Positions 34,199 through 46,536 of a stretch of DNA of 64,000 nucleotides are shown in pieces. The DNA is from Isoetes taiwanensis. Taxonomy: Eukaryota > Streptophyta > Lycopodiopsida > Isoetales > Isoetaceae. The DNA is taken from contig JAJEKV010000001.1 in the NCBI GenBank assembly GCA_021234155.1, positions 32,936,177-33,000,176 on the forward strand. Reading direction: 5' to 3'. The position numbers and the translations under genes are program-made. Each line of letters starts with the position of its first letter. Position 1 is the stretch's first letter. The notes beneath the pieces were generated by a model. That model did not search any database. It saw only the letters and a program-made list of their open reading frames with translations, and was not told the origin of the DNA.

Positions 34199-35270
34199 TC
34201 CGACGTCCCCTACTCCATCTACAATGCTCCCATCATATCAGAAGTCGAAGTTCATCCCTCTGGCAACCAAGCTGACAGAGGTCGTCCACCTGACACCAAT
34301 CCCATGACAAGGAATCGATGGGGAAGAATGGACGTGTCATTCATCCCGACTCCCATCGGGATCATCCTAGCTGCGAAAGCGTAAGTAACATGAGCACTTG
34401 ACATCATACACACATAGCTCCACCTCAAAGGGTGGCTCACCATATCATACATCTATGAAAACATCAATAACATCAACATGGAAGAAATCCTACCCAAGGC
34501 TCAGACTCAAGGGGGATGGACTGACGGTCTGGGTCTCTAGAGTCATTGCAGACAGAGTTTCTGGCAACTAAGTTGGGCTGGCATAGGAACATGGCTGTTG
34601 GGTAGTCCTCTCCATCTGCCCCTCCTGTGCATACTTTGCAGAATAGGCTGATAAGTCTTGTGACTTGACCGTAGCCTGGCGGGTGCATAGGCACGGGGGC
34701 TACTTCTAGGTTACATCTCCCTAGTCCCGATGAAGCAGGAGGAGATCACTCCCTCCAGAGGTATGCATGCCCATCACAGGCGGCTAGAGGGCCACCGTCT
34801 GTCTACACTTGAACCTCATTGAAGGTGACACATCACCCAAGAGGTGTCGAGCTCATGCCTGGCCCACATGCAGTGGCAAGCCATTAGGTCAAGCTCACTA
34901 AGATCCATGGTAGGCTTTACACACCAGAGGGATCAATCTATAATGGAACATATCCTCCTTGTCTACCGATCTAACCCTGCCACCCACAGCTAGGAGGGCT
35001 CTTAAGCACAGGCCGTATTAATTGGGATTTAATGGGGCTATCTAGATACATCAACTACTGAGGTTTTCAAGGTCTCTACCCAATATACAGGACTGCGCAT
35101 AGAGTAGAACATCATCATCCATAGAACTGAAATATATAATAATATCTAATCTACCTACCTAAACATGCATGGTTAGGTTACTTAGTTAGGGCTTGTGATC
35201 TCAGAGTCTATAAGGCCTCTAAGGCTAAACTAACATGCTAAACCAGCTCATTGCCATCTAAATTTGCCTA
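34199..35270 (-). repeat. 5' LTR of copy B (its first part missing)
   Basis: Reversed, it matches the E1 LTR (10,000-10,437) and, more distantly, the copy C LTRs, with shared landmarks: GGTAGAGACC, TAGTTGATG, a TTGCCACTG(C) motif and GTAGGGGACG before the PBS. Homology begins at about 35,270; the expected TGTGACG start is not found. Confidence 0.8.
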
Positions 35271-36016
35271 GATTCTCTTAAATCATATGAGGATTGCTCT
35301 TAGGTTCCCTTATATTCTAAGAAGAGTCACCTAGATTCTCCAAGTTTACCTTAGATTCCCTTGTATTTAGCAGTTTGGTAATTTGCAAGTGAGTGGCAAG
35401 TTTTTCCTTATTTGAGGTTGATGCAAAAGAGTCAATTAAGTGGTACGATTTTCTTACTTGGAAACATTCCTAAGGAATACACCGATGAGGTTTAAGACCT
35501 AAATAATTTTTCTATTGATTTATAGGTACTTTGGTGCAAAGGAAGAGGTAGATCTAGCGCATGATGTTTTTGGTACACTAGTTATTTTGCAAAGTTGTTA
35601 TTTTACAGCTTCCCTTTTTTTTTTAGAGTTGATTTTCGAATTAACTAATATCATAGACATTCTAGAAGAGGAAAGAAGACTGGCAAGTTTTTTGTATTTG
35701 AGAATTTGTGGGCAACATTTTATTATCAAAGAAGTAGGTTGATCCTAAAGTTCAATGATTTAATTCAAATACTATTCACTCCTAATCAACCATTAACATC
35801 AAAGATATGGCAAATTATTGGAATAGGTGAAAAGATTTTTTTCATTATTTGTACTATTTCAAGTAAATAGCAGGAGGTTTTATTAACCTTTTATGTCACA
35901 AAACCATCCATTCTCAACGAGTAATTTTTTCGAAGCTTTTGGATTGTCTGGTGAACATACTTTTATTACCTATATCTTCTCTAATTTCAATGATAAAACA
36001 CTATTGTTTTTGCCAT
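35271..36016. other. Unassigned DNA
   Basis: AT-rich with short frames only. 35,280-35,380 has repeated TTAGATTCCCTTATATTCT-like words. No gene is seen. Confidence 0.4.
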
Positions 36017-36169
36017 GGTTCTATTGCGACAGCAATAGAACCGACATTCCTTGGATGGGGACGTCTTTCTTCACATCTCCTATTTATTCATCCTCTTGTC
36101 TCATTTCCACTCATCGGCGTTCTCTTGAGCTCCCCTTTTCTGTTTTCTCTTCTTTGGCTCCTCAAGTTT
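36017..36169 (+). repeat. 153-bp direct repeat, copy 1 (identical to 41,383-41,535)
   Basis: It begins with a perfect 11-bp inverted repeat, GGTTCTATTGC, loop GACA, then its complement. The two copies are identical over 153 bases and diverge on both sides. Confidence 0.9.
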
Positions 36170-36959
36170 TTGCTGCCTTCTAGTGTTCTTCTCTCTTGTC
36201 ATGCAGCGCTGACCGTCCAAGGTTTCAGTTGGGCGACCCGTGGTTTCCACGATGGGCGGTCCATGGTTCCACGATCTTTGGGTTTGCGGCGAACATACAA
36301 GTTTTGGATTTCTTGATCAATCGGGGCGGTAAATTTTCAATTGTGGTTCTTGATGTTTGTGTTTCATGGACTTAGCTTTGTTTTTAATAAGCAGCTCGAT
36401 TGCCATTCTTTGCCTCGGTTTCTCCCCTTGGGGCATATAGCCCAACCGATTTGGGTTGGGTTCTTTGTTGGTTTTGTGCGGGTTTCGGATTGATCACTTC
36501 TTTGCTTGTTTCTGCCCTTGGGAACTTCGATTTGGACTTGGGTCTGTGGATTGGGGCATCTGGGTTTTGGATTGAGCAGGGTTTGGCATGCCCCGGATGA
36601 AGATCCTCAGCCATCTCTGCTTCGGATTTTTGGATGTTAACGGTTCGCATATGTTTAGTTTCTTGGCTGTCTGATATCTTCATGAGGGGCGATTTGTTCC
36701 CCTTTAAACGAGTCAATCTACGTTTTTGCGAGTATAACCAGGATCAATCTGTGCTAGTATGATCAGGGTCCAGCTTGAGGCGATGATTTTCGCTGGATTC
36801 GTCCGGATGCAGGTCGGCGACCGAGTTTGCTGCCCATGTTTTGCATGAAGCGGCAGAGCTCCGCGCCGCTCGACCCGACCTCTGCGTTCTTTGCTTAGGT
36901 AAGGGGATACCGGGCCGTTGCTTCCCACCATTAGTTTTTTCGGATTTCCTGGTTTTTGA

Positions 36960-37142
36960 TTTAACATGGTTCGTTTTTGCATGGTTCGTTTTTGCATATG
37001 CCCATGTTGTCCCCTTAGTAACGAATTTCTTGTTTTTAATTTAACATGGTTCGTTTTTGCATATGCCCATGTTATTCCCTTAGTAACGAATTTCTTGGTT
37101 TTAATTTAACATGGTTCGTTTTTGCATATGCCCATGTTGTTC
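36960..37142. repeat. Tandem repeat, about three units of 68-75 bp
   Basis: TTTAACATGGTTCGTTTTTG, then CATATGCCCATGTT and CTTAGTAACGAATTTCTTG recur three times in a row. The first unit also has an internal 14-base duplication, GCATGGTTCGTTTTT. Confidence 0.9.
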
Positions 37143-39384
37143 CGTTAATTCCTGTCTAGTCTTGTTTGGCATGATAATTCAGGGTCTTCTACTCTCGCTA
37201 CTTATCATTTACTGACCTTATTCATTCCTTGTGACATTTATTTTTCAACATAGGTGTCTTGCATGGGTGCATGTGCTTTGCAAGTTGATATATTTCCATG
37301 GTGAATTTGTTTAGAATAGCACATTCTTTAGCTCCCTATTGGATACTTGAATTGACTTTGGTGTTTTGTGAGCTAGACAGAGATGCCATGGGGCAAGCTT
37401 TATGGTTTGTCCTAGGATTGGTGGCAGATCTTCCAAATTTTTTTGACCAGGTTTCACCATTCTCATGCTTTCCTAGAGATCACTTACCGCGGGTTGTATG
37501 AGATGTTTGCCTTAAAGCACTTTCATCGAATTCGTGTGACCCTAGCTCTAATACTTGTGGCCCTAGTTTGTATGTTTGTATTATTTTGGTGTGATCTTTG
37601 CCCCTAGCCTTTAAGTCTTCAACGAGGTTTTCCTTAGGATATCCATAGCTTGGCTTGCTCTGGGTTGCATAGGGGCTTTGTTCAAATTTGGTAATCATCA
37701 TGCTTCGATATCGGATATCAGTTTCTCTCGAGCATTGCATATCCTGATGTGGTATTTAGTAAGAATTGTATAGTTTTTGACATGATCTTGTGCTAAATTT
37801 GACATGGGACCTTTCTTGCATCCTTATTTTTGAGCATTACTGGTTCGTCTGTTTTCCTATGCTAGTTACAAGAGTGCTTAAGTTTTCATTTATCGTAATT
37901 ATTTTTCTCTAGTTCCTTGCTTTCGTGTGTGTTTATGCGGTTTCCTTTTTTATAAGTTCATTGCTCTAGGTATGGGTTATAACCTTCACATGCACATGCT
38001 TCTTTAGTACAGTCATGCCATCTCCTCATTTTTGCTTGATAGTGCAATTGTCTCCATGGTTTTTATTGTGCATATTGACCAAACGTTATTGTATGGAGGG
38101 AAATTTTCTTTTTTCAGTTGGGACGCATCTTGTTTGGTAGCGGACATTTGAACCCTTTCACGAAAGCAGGTTTACATGGGTTGGTCGGAGTGCTTATTCC
38201 TAGACATGTAGGTTGATGCTCGTGTCGTTGATATGCATGTTTTTTCTTATTGCTACAGTTTACACATAATTTCTTAGTCCCTATGTTTTACTAATATTTC
38301 TAGTTTTATGGTTTACATATTTTTTCCTAGCCACTCATTTGGTCTTCTTACTCCTTTAACCCTGATTGCTCCTGTGATTGGGTTTCTTTCTCGTTGTACC
38401 TTTTGTCCCATGTTTCTATTTGGATGTTTCGCACTTTTTATGCTTTCTTCCTCTTTTCGTGATCCCAAAATTATGTCGTCCAACGCATCACATTTTCTTT
38501 CTTGGTCGTCTTTTTCGTCTCGCATTTTTTCTTACCTTCTTTTGTCTCGTTCATCTGAGTTTTTTCTAACTGTTCTGTCTCCTTCATTTGTTCATCTCAT
38601 CTTTTGCCTTGCCGTTGTTCTTTCTGCTTTGTTAGGGTCCAGTTGCTTGGCCTTTCTATTTTTGTTTGTCCTACTTGCAGGGTGTCCCGCAGATTTTCTT
38701 ATCTTTATGTGTTTACATATATATTTCCTAGCCCGTATGGTTGTCTCATATTCCTATGTATCTGGGTTACATAGATTTTTTCTAGCCATTCCTATGGTCA
38801 TCTTACTCTCTTGACCCCATTTGCTTCTGTGATCGGGTTCTTTTCTTGCTTTACATTTCCTTCTATCCCCTTCGCTTGTTTTCGTTTGGATGCTTTCAGG
38901 TTTATCTTCCACATTTGTTTCTAGGCATCACGTGCTCCTTTCGTTCGAGTCGTCGTCTGCATCTTGTCTACCTTATGAATATGCTATCTTGATTCTCTTG
39001 CTTTAGGGTTTTTTCTTGTCCCTTGTGAATACTTTATTTAGTATTATGGCTCTTGTTTCCAACATTAATGTAGATAGGTTATATGCTCTTTTTCTTTGTG
39101 TATTCTAGTTTACGACTGTGCAATTGTTTTTTCTATTATGGTGTTGGTTGTGTGTATTCACGAGATCAGTGCAGGCTCCTTTCTATAACTTCTCTGTTCT
39201 TGCTCCTTTCTATAACTTCTCTGTTCTTGCTGATGGAGGTCTTTGAGGGCCTGCTCGTGCTCTTTCTCATGGTCACCTTTGTGTGCTTGTTTGACATTGC
39301 ATTATTCGACCTTACATTTGCGACCTTAACTATGTTGTCCCTATGCACTTTGTTCCTCTGTTCACGAGCCCTTTATTTTTCCTG

Positions 39385-39412
<28 letters not shown>
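39385..39412. repeat. Poly(T) run of 28
   Basis: An uninterrupted T tract, possibly the poly(A) tail of a minus-strand retroposed sequence. No target duplication was recognised around it. Confidence 0.8.
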
Positions 39413-39416
<4 letters not shown>

Positions 39417-41336
39417 TCATATCTTGTTTGTCTCTTTGTCCTGCAGGTTGATCCTTACCTCTTGATCCACACTCCTTAATCCTCCTCCGTGTCTTTCACT
39501 TACCCTTTTGAAGCATCCTTTCTTTGGTTTCTCATACTAACCATCTAGGAGCATTGTTGGACTTTTCTCAGGTTTACAACATGTTGTTAGATGATTTATT
39601 TTTATTTTCTTTGCAAGCATATTCTCTTGGATTTCATAGTCGACTCTTGCAAGCATATTAGAATAACTTGTTTATATAGTTCATCGTCTAGTTTACTTGT
39701 GTGTGTATTGGCACAATTATCTTTCTTTAAGTATCTTATGTGTTTTGGTTCGTTACATCATGATTTCACGATCATTGCTCCATTGTTTCTGGCTTTTCAC
39801 GTTTGAGATATCTGGCATGGTACGAGGCATGTTTAATTCCATCATCTCTTGTCTCCCTTTATTTCATACTTTTTCGTTTGATTCCGTGACATCTGTTTTA
39901 TTGCTCCATGATGATGGTCTTCTTTTTTGTCATCTTAGATCATATTACTCTTCTTACTCCTCCGACCCGCTTTTGTGCCCTTTGATCCTGTTAGTTTGTG
40001 ACCTATTGCCGTGCTTACCCCTTTGTGCCACTGTCGCAGTTCTCTTATTTCTTCTTTGGTCCTTTGGTTTTCAGGTTTATCTCGTTCATGAATTGCCATT
40101 ACTGGCTCCCACATTTGTCTCTAGGCGTCTTGTGCTCCTTTTGTCGTCTTCTGCATCTTGTCTTTCTTGTGAATATGGCCATCTTGGTTTCTCACTCCTG
40201 TCTTGAAGTATTATGCTCCTTTCGAGGGCTATTCTTGCTAGTTTCAGGAGTTGAAGTTAGTTATCAAATTTCTATGGTTTTATTGGTATTTTCTTTTTTT
40301 TATGAAATGTTATCTCCTCGGTTTCTTTGATTTGTTGCAGCGGTTACAATTGTCACTATGGTTCTACTAGTGCATGTTAATCTTTGTTATGATATGGAGG
40401 TTGTGTCATGACATCTTTTCGTTGTTCTAAGAGTCTCATCCTTCTTCATTTTTTCCACTTTAGGTTCGTCAGGCTCGTTTGTCTATCTTTACACAAATCG
40501 TTGCAATATTAGTATCTCCTTTTTATAGGGGTCAATTTGGACATGGATGTTCTTTCTTTGAATTCTTATCATTTTGAGTTTTTCCTTTCCATACCCTCTA
40601 GTGTTCCGTGATTGCATGTTCTAGTTCTGCTTTAGGTTTTTCTGGTGTTTCGAGATTACTTTACTGGTATTTCATATTCTGGGGCCCTTGTTTCCAACAT
40701 TACCATCATTAGGTTAGATGCTCTTTTTTGTTCATATGTTCTAGTTTTTCTATTGTGCGAATCATGTTTTTGGTTATGGTGTTATTCACTAGGTCTTTGC
40801 ATACTTCTCCCCAGAATTGTTTCAGTTCTTTCTCGTGGAGGTCTTTGAGGGCCTATTCTCGCTTTTTCCTCAGTGTTTCTCATGGTTGTCCCTATGGGCG
40901 TGTCAGACGTTTGTATTATGCAGCCTTGCATCATGCGACATTAAGTATGTTGTCCTTATATACTCTATTCTTTCTGTTCACGATCCCTTTATCTTCTCAT
41001 TTCTTCGTCATTATGTTTGTCGTCTCTTTTGTCCTTTATTCGTAATTTCTCCTTATTTCTTTCACTTACTCTCTTGAAACGTCTTGGTCCTTCTTGAAAC
41101 ATCTTGATGTTTGCTCTCCTTCGTTTGTTCGTCGTCTCGCCATAGTTCTTTGCCGTCTTAGTGCCACTTTTATCGTACTCTTTGTTTTGATTCGCTTTGC
41201 CTAGCCTTTTGTTGTTCTCCCAGTTGCCTATTCTATTCCGGTCATCCTTCTTTGCGTTTTTCTCACTTTGGTTGCTCTGCCCTTTCCCTCAGTTATCTTC
41301 ATTTTGTCCAGTCCTTTTGGGATAGATTCCTCTTCT

Positions 41337-41379
41337 ATCGGCCAACTTGTTTGTCTCATAGGACCCATCCTAGGAATGC
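41337..41379 (+). repeat. 43-bp direct repeat, copy 1 (identical to 42,093-42,135)
   Basis: Begins ATCGGCCAACTTG and ends CCTAGGAATGC. The two copies flank a 713-bp block that starts almost exactly with the 153-bp repeat. Confidence 0.9.
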
Positions 41380-41382
41380 CAC

Positions 41383-41535
41383 GGTTCTATTGCGACAGCA
41401 ATAGAACCGACATTCCTTGGATGGGGACGTCTTTCTTCACATCTCCTATTTATTCATCCTCTTGTCTCATTTCCACTCATCGGCGTTCTCTTGAGCTCCC
41501 CTTTTCTGTTTTCTCTTCTTTGGCTCCTCAAGTTT
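41383..41535 (+). repeat. 153-bp direct repeat, copy 2
   Basis: Identical to 36,017-36,169, including the starting hairpin. It lies 3 bases after the 43-bp repeat. Confidence 0.9.
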
Positions 41536-41599
41536 CCCTCCCGCTCCTCCCTCTTGTGTCTTTTATGTGGCTCTGTAGCCTTCAGTTTCCTCCATAGTT

Positions 41600-41885
41600 T
41601 CTTATTCTTGGCGTGGTGTCATAGCCTCCGAGACAATTTTTGTTATTCATTTCCTCTCGGCGTGGCATTGTAGCCTCCGAGGTGGCACTAATCGGTTGGT
41701 TTTTCCCGCGATGGTTTTCCGCGGACGGTTCCCGATTGGTCGGCTATTGTTTCTCATATTTATTGTTTTTTCTCGGCGTGGGCGTTGCTAGCCTCGGCAG
41801 CACTATCGGTTGTTTTCTCGCGATGGTCATTCAGCGGACGGTTCCCGATTGGTGGGTTTGTTGTTTCTTTCGGTGTGGCCACGAG
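41600..41885. repeat. Degenerate tandem repeat, units of about 110-125 bp
   Basis: Recurring landmarks CTCGGCGTGG, TAGCCTC, CGCGATGGT and GCGGACGGTTCCCGATTGGT appear in two clear units and one partial unit. Confidence 0.75.
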
Positions 41886-42092
41886 CCTCGAGTCTTCTTA
41901 CCTATGACATCTAACTTATTGGCCGGGTTATTTTTCTTTCAGCCTTGGTTACTGCAGGATTGTTTAAGGCTTTGTGGTTGCCATAGTGCGTGGGGTCGTG
42001 CTTCAACTATTTGCTTGGGTTTCCTCAAAAACCTAAGAAGGCGTGGTTTTTCTTCCCGATGAGAAGCAGTCACCGGTTCTTCTCAACTTTGC

Positions 42093-42135
42093 ATCGGCCA
42101 ACTTGTTTGTCTCATAGGACCCATCCTAGGAATGC
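42093..42135 (+). repeat. 43-bp direct repeat, copy 2
   Basis: Identical to 41,337-41,379. Confidence 0.9.
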
Positions 42136-43516
42136 ATTTTACCTTTAGTAAGTGATGTAGCTCGAGATTTGCATTTAGCCTTAGATTGTTTGTGCACGTT
42201 ATTTATAGTGGTATTTGATAGACATTTTGCATATGTGAGGACCCAAGTTTTACAGAGACCATTGTTGTTGCAAACTTACATGCCTATGCCATGTAGGGGT
42301 GTTTGCGTGTTTGTAAATTAGAAAATATCATCGGACCTTGCAGCCTTGAGGCAACGTCTGGGTGTGACTCTCTTTGGGGTTTGCACTGTTGATTTTAGTG
42401 CAAATAGGGTAGGGGAGTGGCAAGGTATTAACATTTGAAAATTTTCTAGCGAAGCATTTGTTGCGGCAATAATATATTTAACAATTTTAAAGAATATCCG
42501 ACCATTTTTCTTTTGAGTTACTTGAGTGTGCTATCTCTAAGGAGTTTTTTTTATTAAAGATTATGCAGGATGCCACCTGCAACTGAAAATTCTAGATATT
42601 ATGCCTTTGAGAGCCAAGGATAGAAAATGGCCACATCATTTGATAGCTCTAGACACAAGTACCTACTCAACATCATCACATGTGTAGATGTATGTGTAGT
42701 TGCATCTTCCATTTGCCTATTGTCTTTTCCTACCCTTCAAAGGGCAACCCTCTATGTGGATTTTCAGATTAAAGCCATTTCTCTATATTCTCCGTGGACG
42801 CTAAAAAATCTATTCTATTCTATTCTATTCTATTCTATTCTATATGATATTCACTCATCATTTAAAATGCTAACTGCAATTACTACTATAGCTCTAAAAA
42901 CATTTCGCAAGATTAAAACATTTTAAAATATCTTATTGGAACTTTAATTTAGCAAATGGACAATTTTCTGCCTCCATTTAACTTAATGAAGCTTCTATGC
43001 ATGTTCGGAACAAAGATGCATCCAGATGTGCAGAATCGTTCCATTACATATCCTGGATAGCAAAAACGATTCGAAACTTGCAAATTTCCACTTGGAACTT
43101 CGAGTTCTGTTAGTAACCTTGTCTAAAATATGTTTACATGGTGCAGAAATAGAGAAAGTTGCATATCATGTGTGGCCTACTTGAGAATGCATGCGTACAC
43201 ATTAAAAGTATTCCCAATAAGATAGCTTTGTTTGTAAAACATTTGAGGGGAACTTCTGCAATCTTAGCTACACCGGATCATAGCACATCTCAGCAATAAG
43301 GAACTTCGAGTGTTTTTAGCTCAGGTTTTAAGGTGAGTACAACTTGGCAAGTAAGTTTGTCCTAAATCAGTGATATACGTGAAGCCCAGGGTCAAATTTT
43401 TCAAATGCTTTTGTCTCTTCTGCCAATCTATGTACGCTTCAGATTATCTACCTCTGTAAAACTTAAACTCAAATGGGATAAGTTGCCACAGGCAGCAATG
43501 GAAGAGCGGCGGCTCC
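42136..43516. other. Intergenic stretch without recognisable gene
   Basis: Short frames only. It contains a TCTAT microsatellite at 42,809-42,843. It ends at the LINE insertion site. Confidence 0.5.
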
Positions 43517-43531
43517 ATTATTGCATTGCAG
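43517..43531 (+). repeat. Target-site duplication of LINE 3, left copy
   Basis: ATTATTGCATTGCAG, identical to 56,611-56,625 beyond the LINE poly(A). Confidence 0.92.
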
Positions 43532-43555
43532 CGGTGGCTCTCTTGAAAAGGGATA

Positions 43556-44764
43556 AATGGCCTGGGTCTTGATGGCTTTCCTATTGAATTCTTTCAGAAG
43601 TGCTGGGACTGGTTGGAGGATGACATATATGATGCCTTTTGTGAGTTTCAGAGATTTAGGAGCCTTGATAAGATTTTGAATACATGTTGTATCTCTCTCA
43701 TTCCAAAAAGCAAGGAACCCAAGACTATTTCTGACTAGCGACCTATTACATTGCTTTCCTCTGTGTACAAGATCTTTGCGAAGACCTTGGCAGAAAGAGT
43801 CCGAGACATCTTGGCTGACGCTATCTCGTCAACACAATCTGGCTTTCTCCCTCGTCATTGTATTCTCAACAACGTGGCTGCTGCATATGAAGGAATATAT
43901 TGGGCCCGATTACAGGGTCATAGAGCAGTGTATCTTAAGCTTGATTTTGCTAAAGCTTACGATAGTGTTGATTGGGGTTTCTTGGAGAAGTGTCTTCTTG
44001 CACTTGGGTTTGGGGAGTCGTTCACAAGGAATGTCATGAAGCTCCATACATCAGCCAGATCTACTGTCCTTTTCCAGGGCGAGCCATCGGATATTTTTGT
44101 AGTGGGTAGAGGAATTCGGCAAGGTTGTCCCTTAGCACCCTTGCTTTTCACAATTGTGGCGGTATTATCCCGCTCTTCTCGTGGCTACCCAAGATGGCAT
44201 TATTCAAGGCCTCCCAATGGGCGATGGTTCTCAAGAGGTATGTAACCAATATCGATGACACTTTTTGTTCCTAATTGCGAGGTTGAGAATCTTAAGTAAT
44301 GCTAAGCTATTATTAGACACATTCTCCTTAGCATCGGGGAGTTCTTGTAGGGTGGCAAAATGTACAACATTGTGGGCGTTGGGCAGTCCCATCCCTCCAC
44401 TGTATTTTGGACTATCCATGGAAGATTCTTACGCATGGCAATACCACAAAGTTGCTTGGTATCCCGGTTGGAATTCACGTCTCTACGCTTGGGATGCTTG
44501 GGATGAAATCATTAGTGGGTTGCAAAAGCACTTGTTTTGGTGGAATCTGACTAAATTGTCCATGCCGGTAGAATCAAGCGTGGCTAAATGTGTTCTTAGT
44601 AATACTCATGTCTACATGGCGTCTGCTCTATTAGCTCCGCAGTGTAAGATGGAGGAGATTGTGCGTATTATCAGAAATTTTATTTGGGGTGGAAATGAGT
44701 TAGGAGCAGTGGTCAAGGTAGCTTGGGCGAAATGCATTAGACCTAAGGCATCTGGTGGTCTTGG
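43556..44764 (+). pseudogene. LINE 3 ORF2, reverse transcriptase part before the insertion
   Basis: RT blocks read in order: GLDGFPIEFFQKCWD, ISLIPKSKEP, RPITLLSSVYKIFAKTL, QSGFLPRHCI, KLDFAKAYDSVDWGFL and GIRQGCPLAPLLF. The catalytic region is frameshifted (remnant with DDTF near 44,255-44,265). The second piece (44,265-44,764) carries the post-RT region, including ARLRILSNAKLLL, FIWGGNE, VAWAKCIRPKASGGLG, where the insertion falls. A stop at 43,736 and shifts near 44,165-44,265 break it. Confidence 0.85.
44760..44764 (+). repeat. Target-site duplication of copy C, left copy (CTTGG)
   Basis: CTTGG directly before the LTR start TGTGACGTTC, and again at 55,329-55,333 directly after the 3' LTR end. 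Confidence 0.92.
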
Positions 44765-46265
44765 TGTGACGTTCGATCACGATATCACGGTCTCAAGGCA
44801 TTATCTGCGTCTTTGCAAATCATCTTCTTACCGCCATTCAATTGACGTGTACGCCGACGTGTAACCAAGCAAGGTCGCCCTAGGGGGCAACTTGCAAGGG
44901 TGCGCACACTTAGCAATGTGCACACTTTAAACCTTTAACCCATTAAAGGCAGACCAAGGGTCATGGAAACCCCGAACCTAACTGAGAACCTATGTAAGGT
45001 AACCAAACCCTAATCCTTCCCTTTTCGTCCACGAACCTTCCGAGCTCCAGTTCGCGCGCCTGAGGAGTCAAATCCAACTACCAAGATCTGCCCGTGCGCC
45101 CTAGCTCGTCAGATTCTCCTTTCGACCGCATCCCCAAGCAGAACAGCGACGTGAACGCCTTCGGATCAAGAGGAGTGAACCAGGGATCAGGTATTTAGTC
45201 GATTTAATAGCCTAAACCGTATTCCAGCCATCGAACCAATAGGTTTAGCCTATTAAATTACCCTTAGTAGCCAAGCGGTCCCAGTTGACCCTAACTAAAG
45301 AACCTAACTCTATGATATAGATTAGTTCTTATTCTTTAGTTCTATGATGATGTGATGGGCCGGATGAATTCTATGGACTCATTGTATTGGGAAGGGGTAG
45401 AGACTTAAAAGCTTAGTAGTTGATGCTCCTAGCTAGCCTCCTTAGCACCTTTGTAGATTGGTTTATGTACAAGAACCCCACACGGTTGTGGGTGAAGGGG
45501 CAGGCCCGGCTTAGAAGGAGGTTAGTGTTCGACTCTTGAGCGATCCCTCACGGTGTGTAAGGCCCCACCCAGGGATCATTGTGGACTAGGTCTAATGGCT
45601 TGCCACTGAGTGCGGGTAAGGCATGGGCTCGACATCCGTGGAGTGGTGTTCACTTTCCAGTGGGTTAAGTCGAATAAGGGCAGTGGCCCTCTAGTCACCT
45701 TGAGTCAGCATGGAGACCTCTGGTGGGAGTGATCCCTACCGCCCCATCCCGGGCTGGGGAGATGCAACCCGGGGGTAACCCCTTTGGTTATGCATCAGGG
45801 GGCTCTGATCGGTCCCAACACTCTTCAACCTACTCTGCAAAGTGTGCACAGGAGGGGCGGATGGAGTAGACAACCCTATGCCATGTTCTCATGCCAGTCA
45901 AATCCATTTTCATGACTCTGTCTGTATTGAACTCTGGAGACCCAAGCCGTCAGTCATCCCCTGGAGTCTGAGCCTTGGGTAGGAACCCACTTGTATTGTG
46001 CTGATCTTTGTCTATGCAGATGTTGATGTGTCACCCTTCGAGGTGGATATATGATGATGTTATGCACTGACACGTATGTTTACGCTTCCGCAGCTAGGTA
46101 GACCCTGAGGGAGACGGGGTAAAATGACCCCTTCACTCTTCCCACTGGGACTCGTTACGGGTGCAGTGATATGTGGAGGGCCCTGTATCAGCATGGAGCT
46201 GGTATGGGGGATGAACTCCTGTTTGTATACGGTGAGTGCATCATATACGAGTAGGGGACATCACA
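44765..46265 (+). repeat. 5' LTR of copy C
   Basis: 1,501 bp, starts TGTGACGTTC and ends ATCACA. It matches 53,850-55,328 along its length, for example GTGCGCACACT, CATTAAAGG, ATTCCAGCCATCGAACCAAT and TGGGAAGG. The first ~60 bases are poorly conserved. Promoter elements are not assigned. Confidence 0.9.
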
Positions 46266-46266
46266 G

Positions 46267-46278
46267 TGGTATCAGAGC
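46267..46278 (+). other. Primer-binding site of copy C
   Basis: TGGTATCAGAGC, exact complement of the initiator Met tRNA 3' end, one base after the 5' LTR. Confidence 0.93.
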
Positions 46279-46469
46279 AATGTTCTTGGAGACCAAGAGC
46301 AAAGCACTGACCATGCTCCCAGTAGTACTAACTTGATAGGATCCTCAAACCTCGAAAAATGGGAAAATTTTTTCTCATTTTTGTAGTATATGCTAAGCGA
46401 GTAACAGTTAAGTGAATTAGAACATAAAAAGACTAAAATTAGTGAGCCAAAACCTTCAAAAGTAGGATG

Positions 46470-46536
46470 GTCTCACACGTCGCGCCAGGACCAATAATGA
46501 AAAGTTCATTTTTGAGCTGGGCGCAATGTGTGAGAC
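46470..46536. other. Hairpin 1, upstream of H3-like ORF (copy C)
   Basis: Arms GTCTCACACGTCGCGCCAG and CTGGGCGCAATGTGTGAGAC, with an inner AATGAAAAGTTCATTTTT stem-loop. Total 67 bases. Confidence 0.85.

Larger units (their letters stand above)
28485..35270 (-). mobile_element. Copy B: H3-carrying Ty3/gypsy element, 5' half
   Basis: On the minus strand the order is: 5' LTR (about 35,270 to 34,199, itself lacking its first part), PBS (34,197-34,186), leader with two hairpins, H3-like ORF (33,429 to 32,349), two more hairpins, second accessory ORF (31,593 to about 30,169), gag (29,982 to about 28,740) and the start of protease with VDTGS near 28,525. Homology ends there, so RT, integrase and the 3' LTR are missing. 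Confidence 0.88.
36170..41336. repeat. Pyrimidine-rich, internally repetitive region with no recognised gene
   Basis: For about 5 kb the plus strand is dominated by T and C. Several segments are diverged copies of each other: 38,310-38,460 resembles 38,770-38,900; 39,047-39,300 resembles 40,680-40,930 (shared GGAGGTCTTTGAGGGCCT, CTTGTTTCCAACATTA); 38,930-39,000 resembles 40,120-40,180. The long plus-strand frames are explained by low A content and show no domain. It looks like a non-coding large repeat or retrotransposon derivative, but no ends are proven. Confidence 0.5.

Noticed and set aside
38308-40330. Several 100-170 codon plus-strand frames that look like membrane proteins
   Set aside because: The plus strand is T/C-rich, which yields Phe/Leu/Ser-rich frames by composition. 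No start context, domain or conservation was seen.
36017-41535. The 153-bp repeats as LTRs of a small LTR element
   Set aside because: No TG...CA ends, no PBS after the left copy and no PPT before the right copy were seen.
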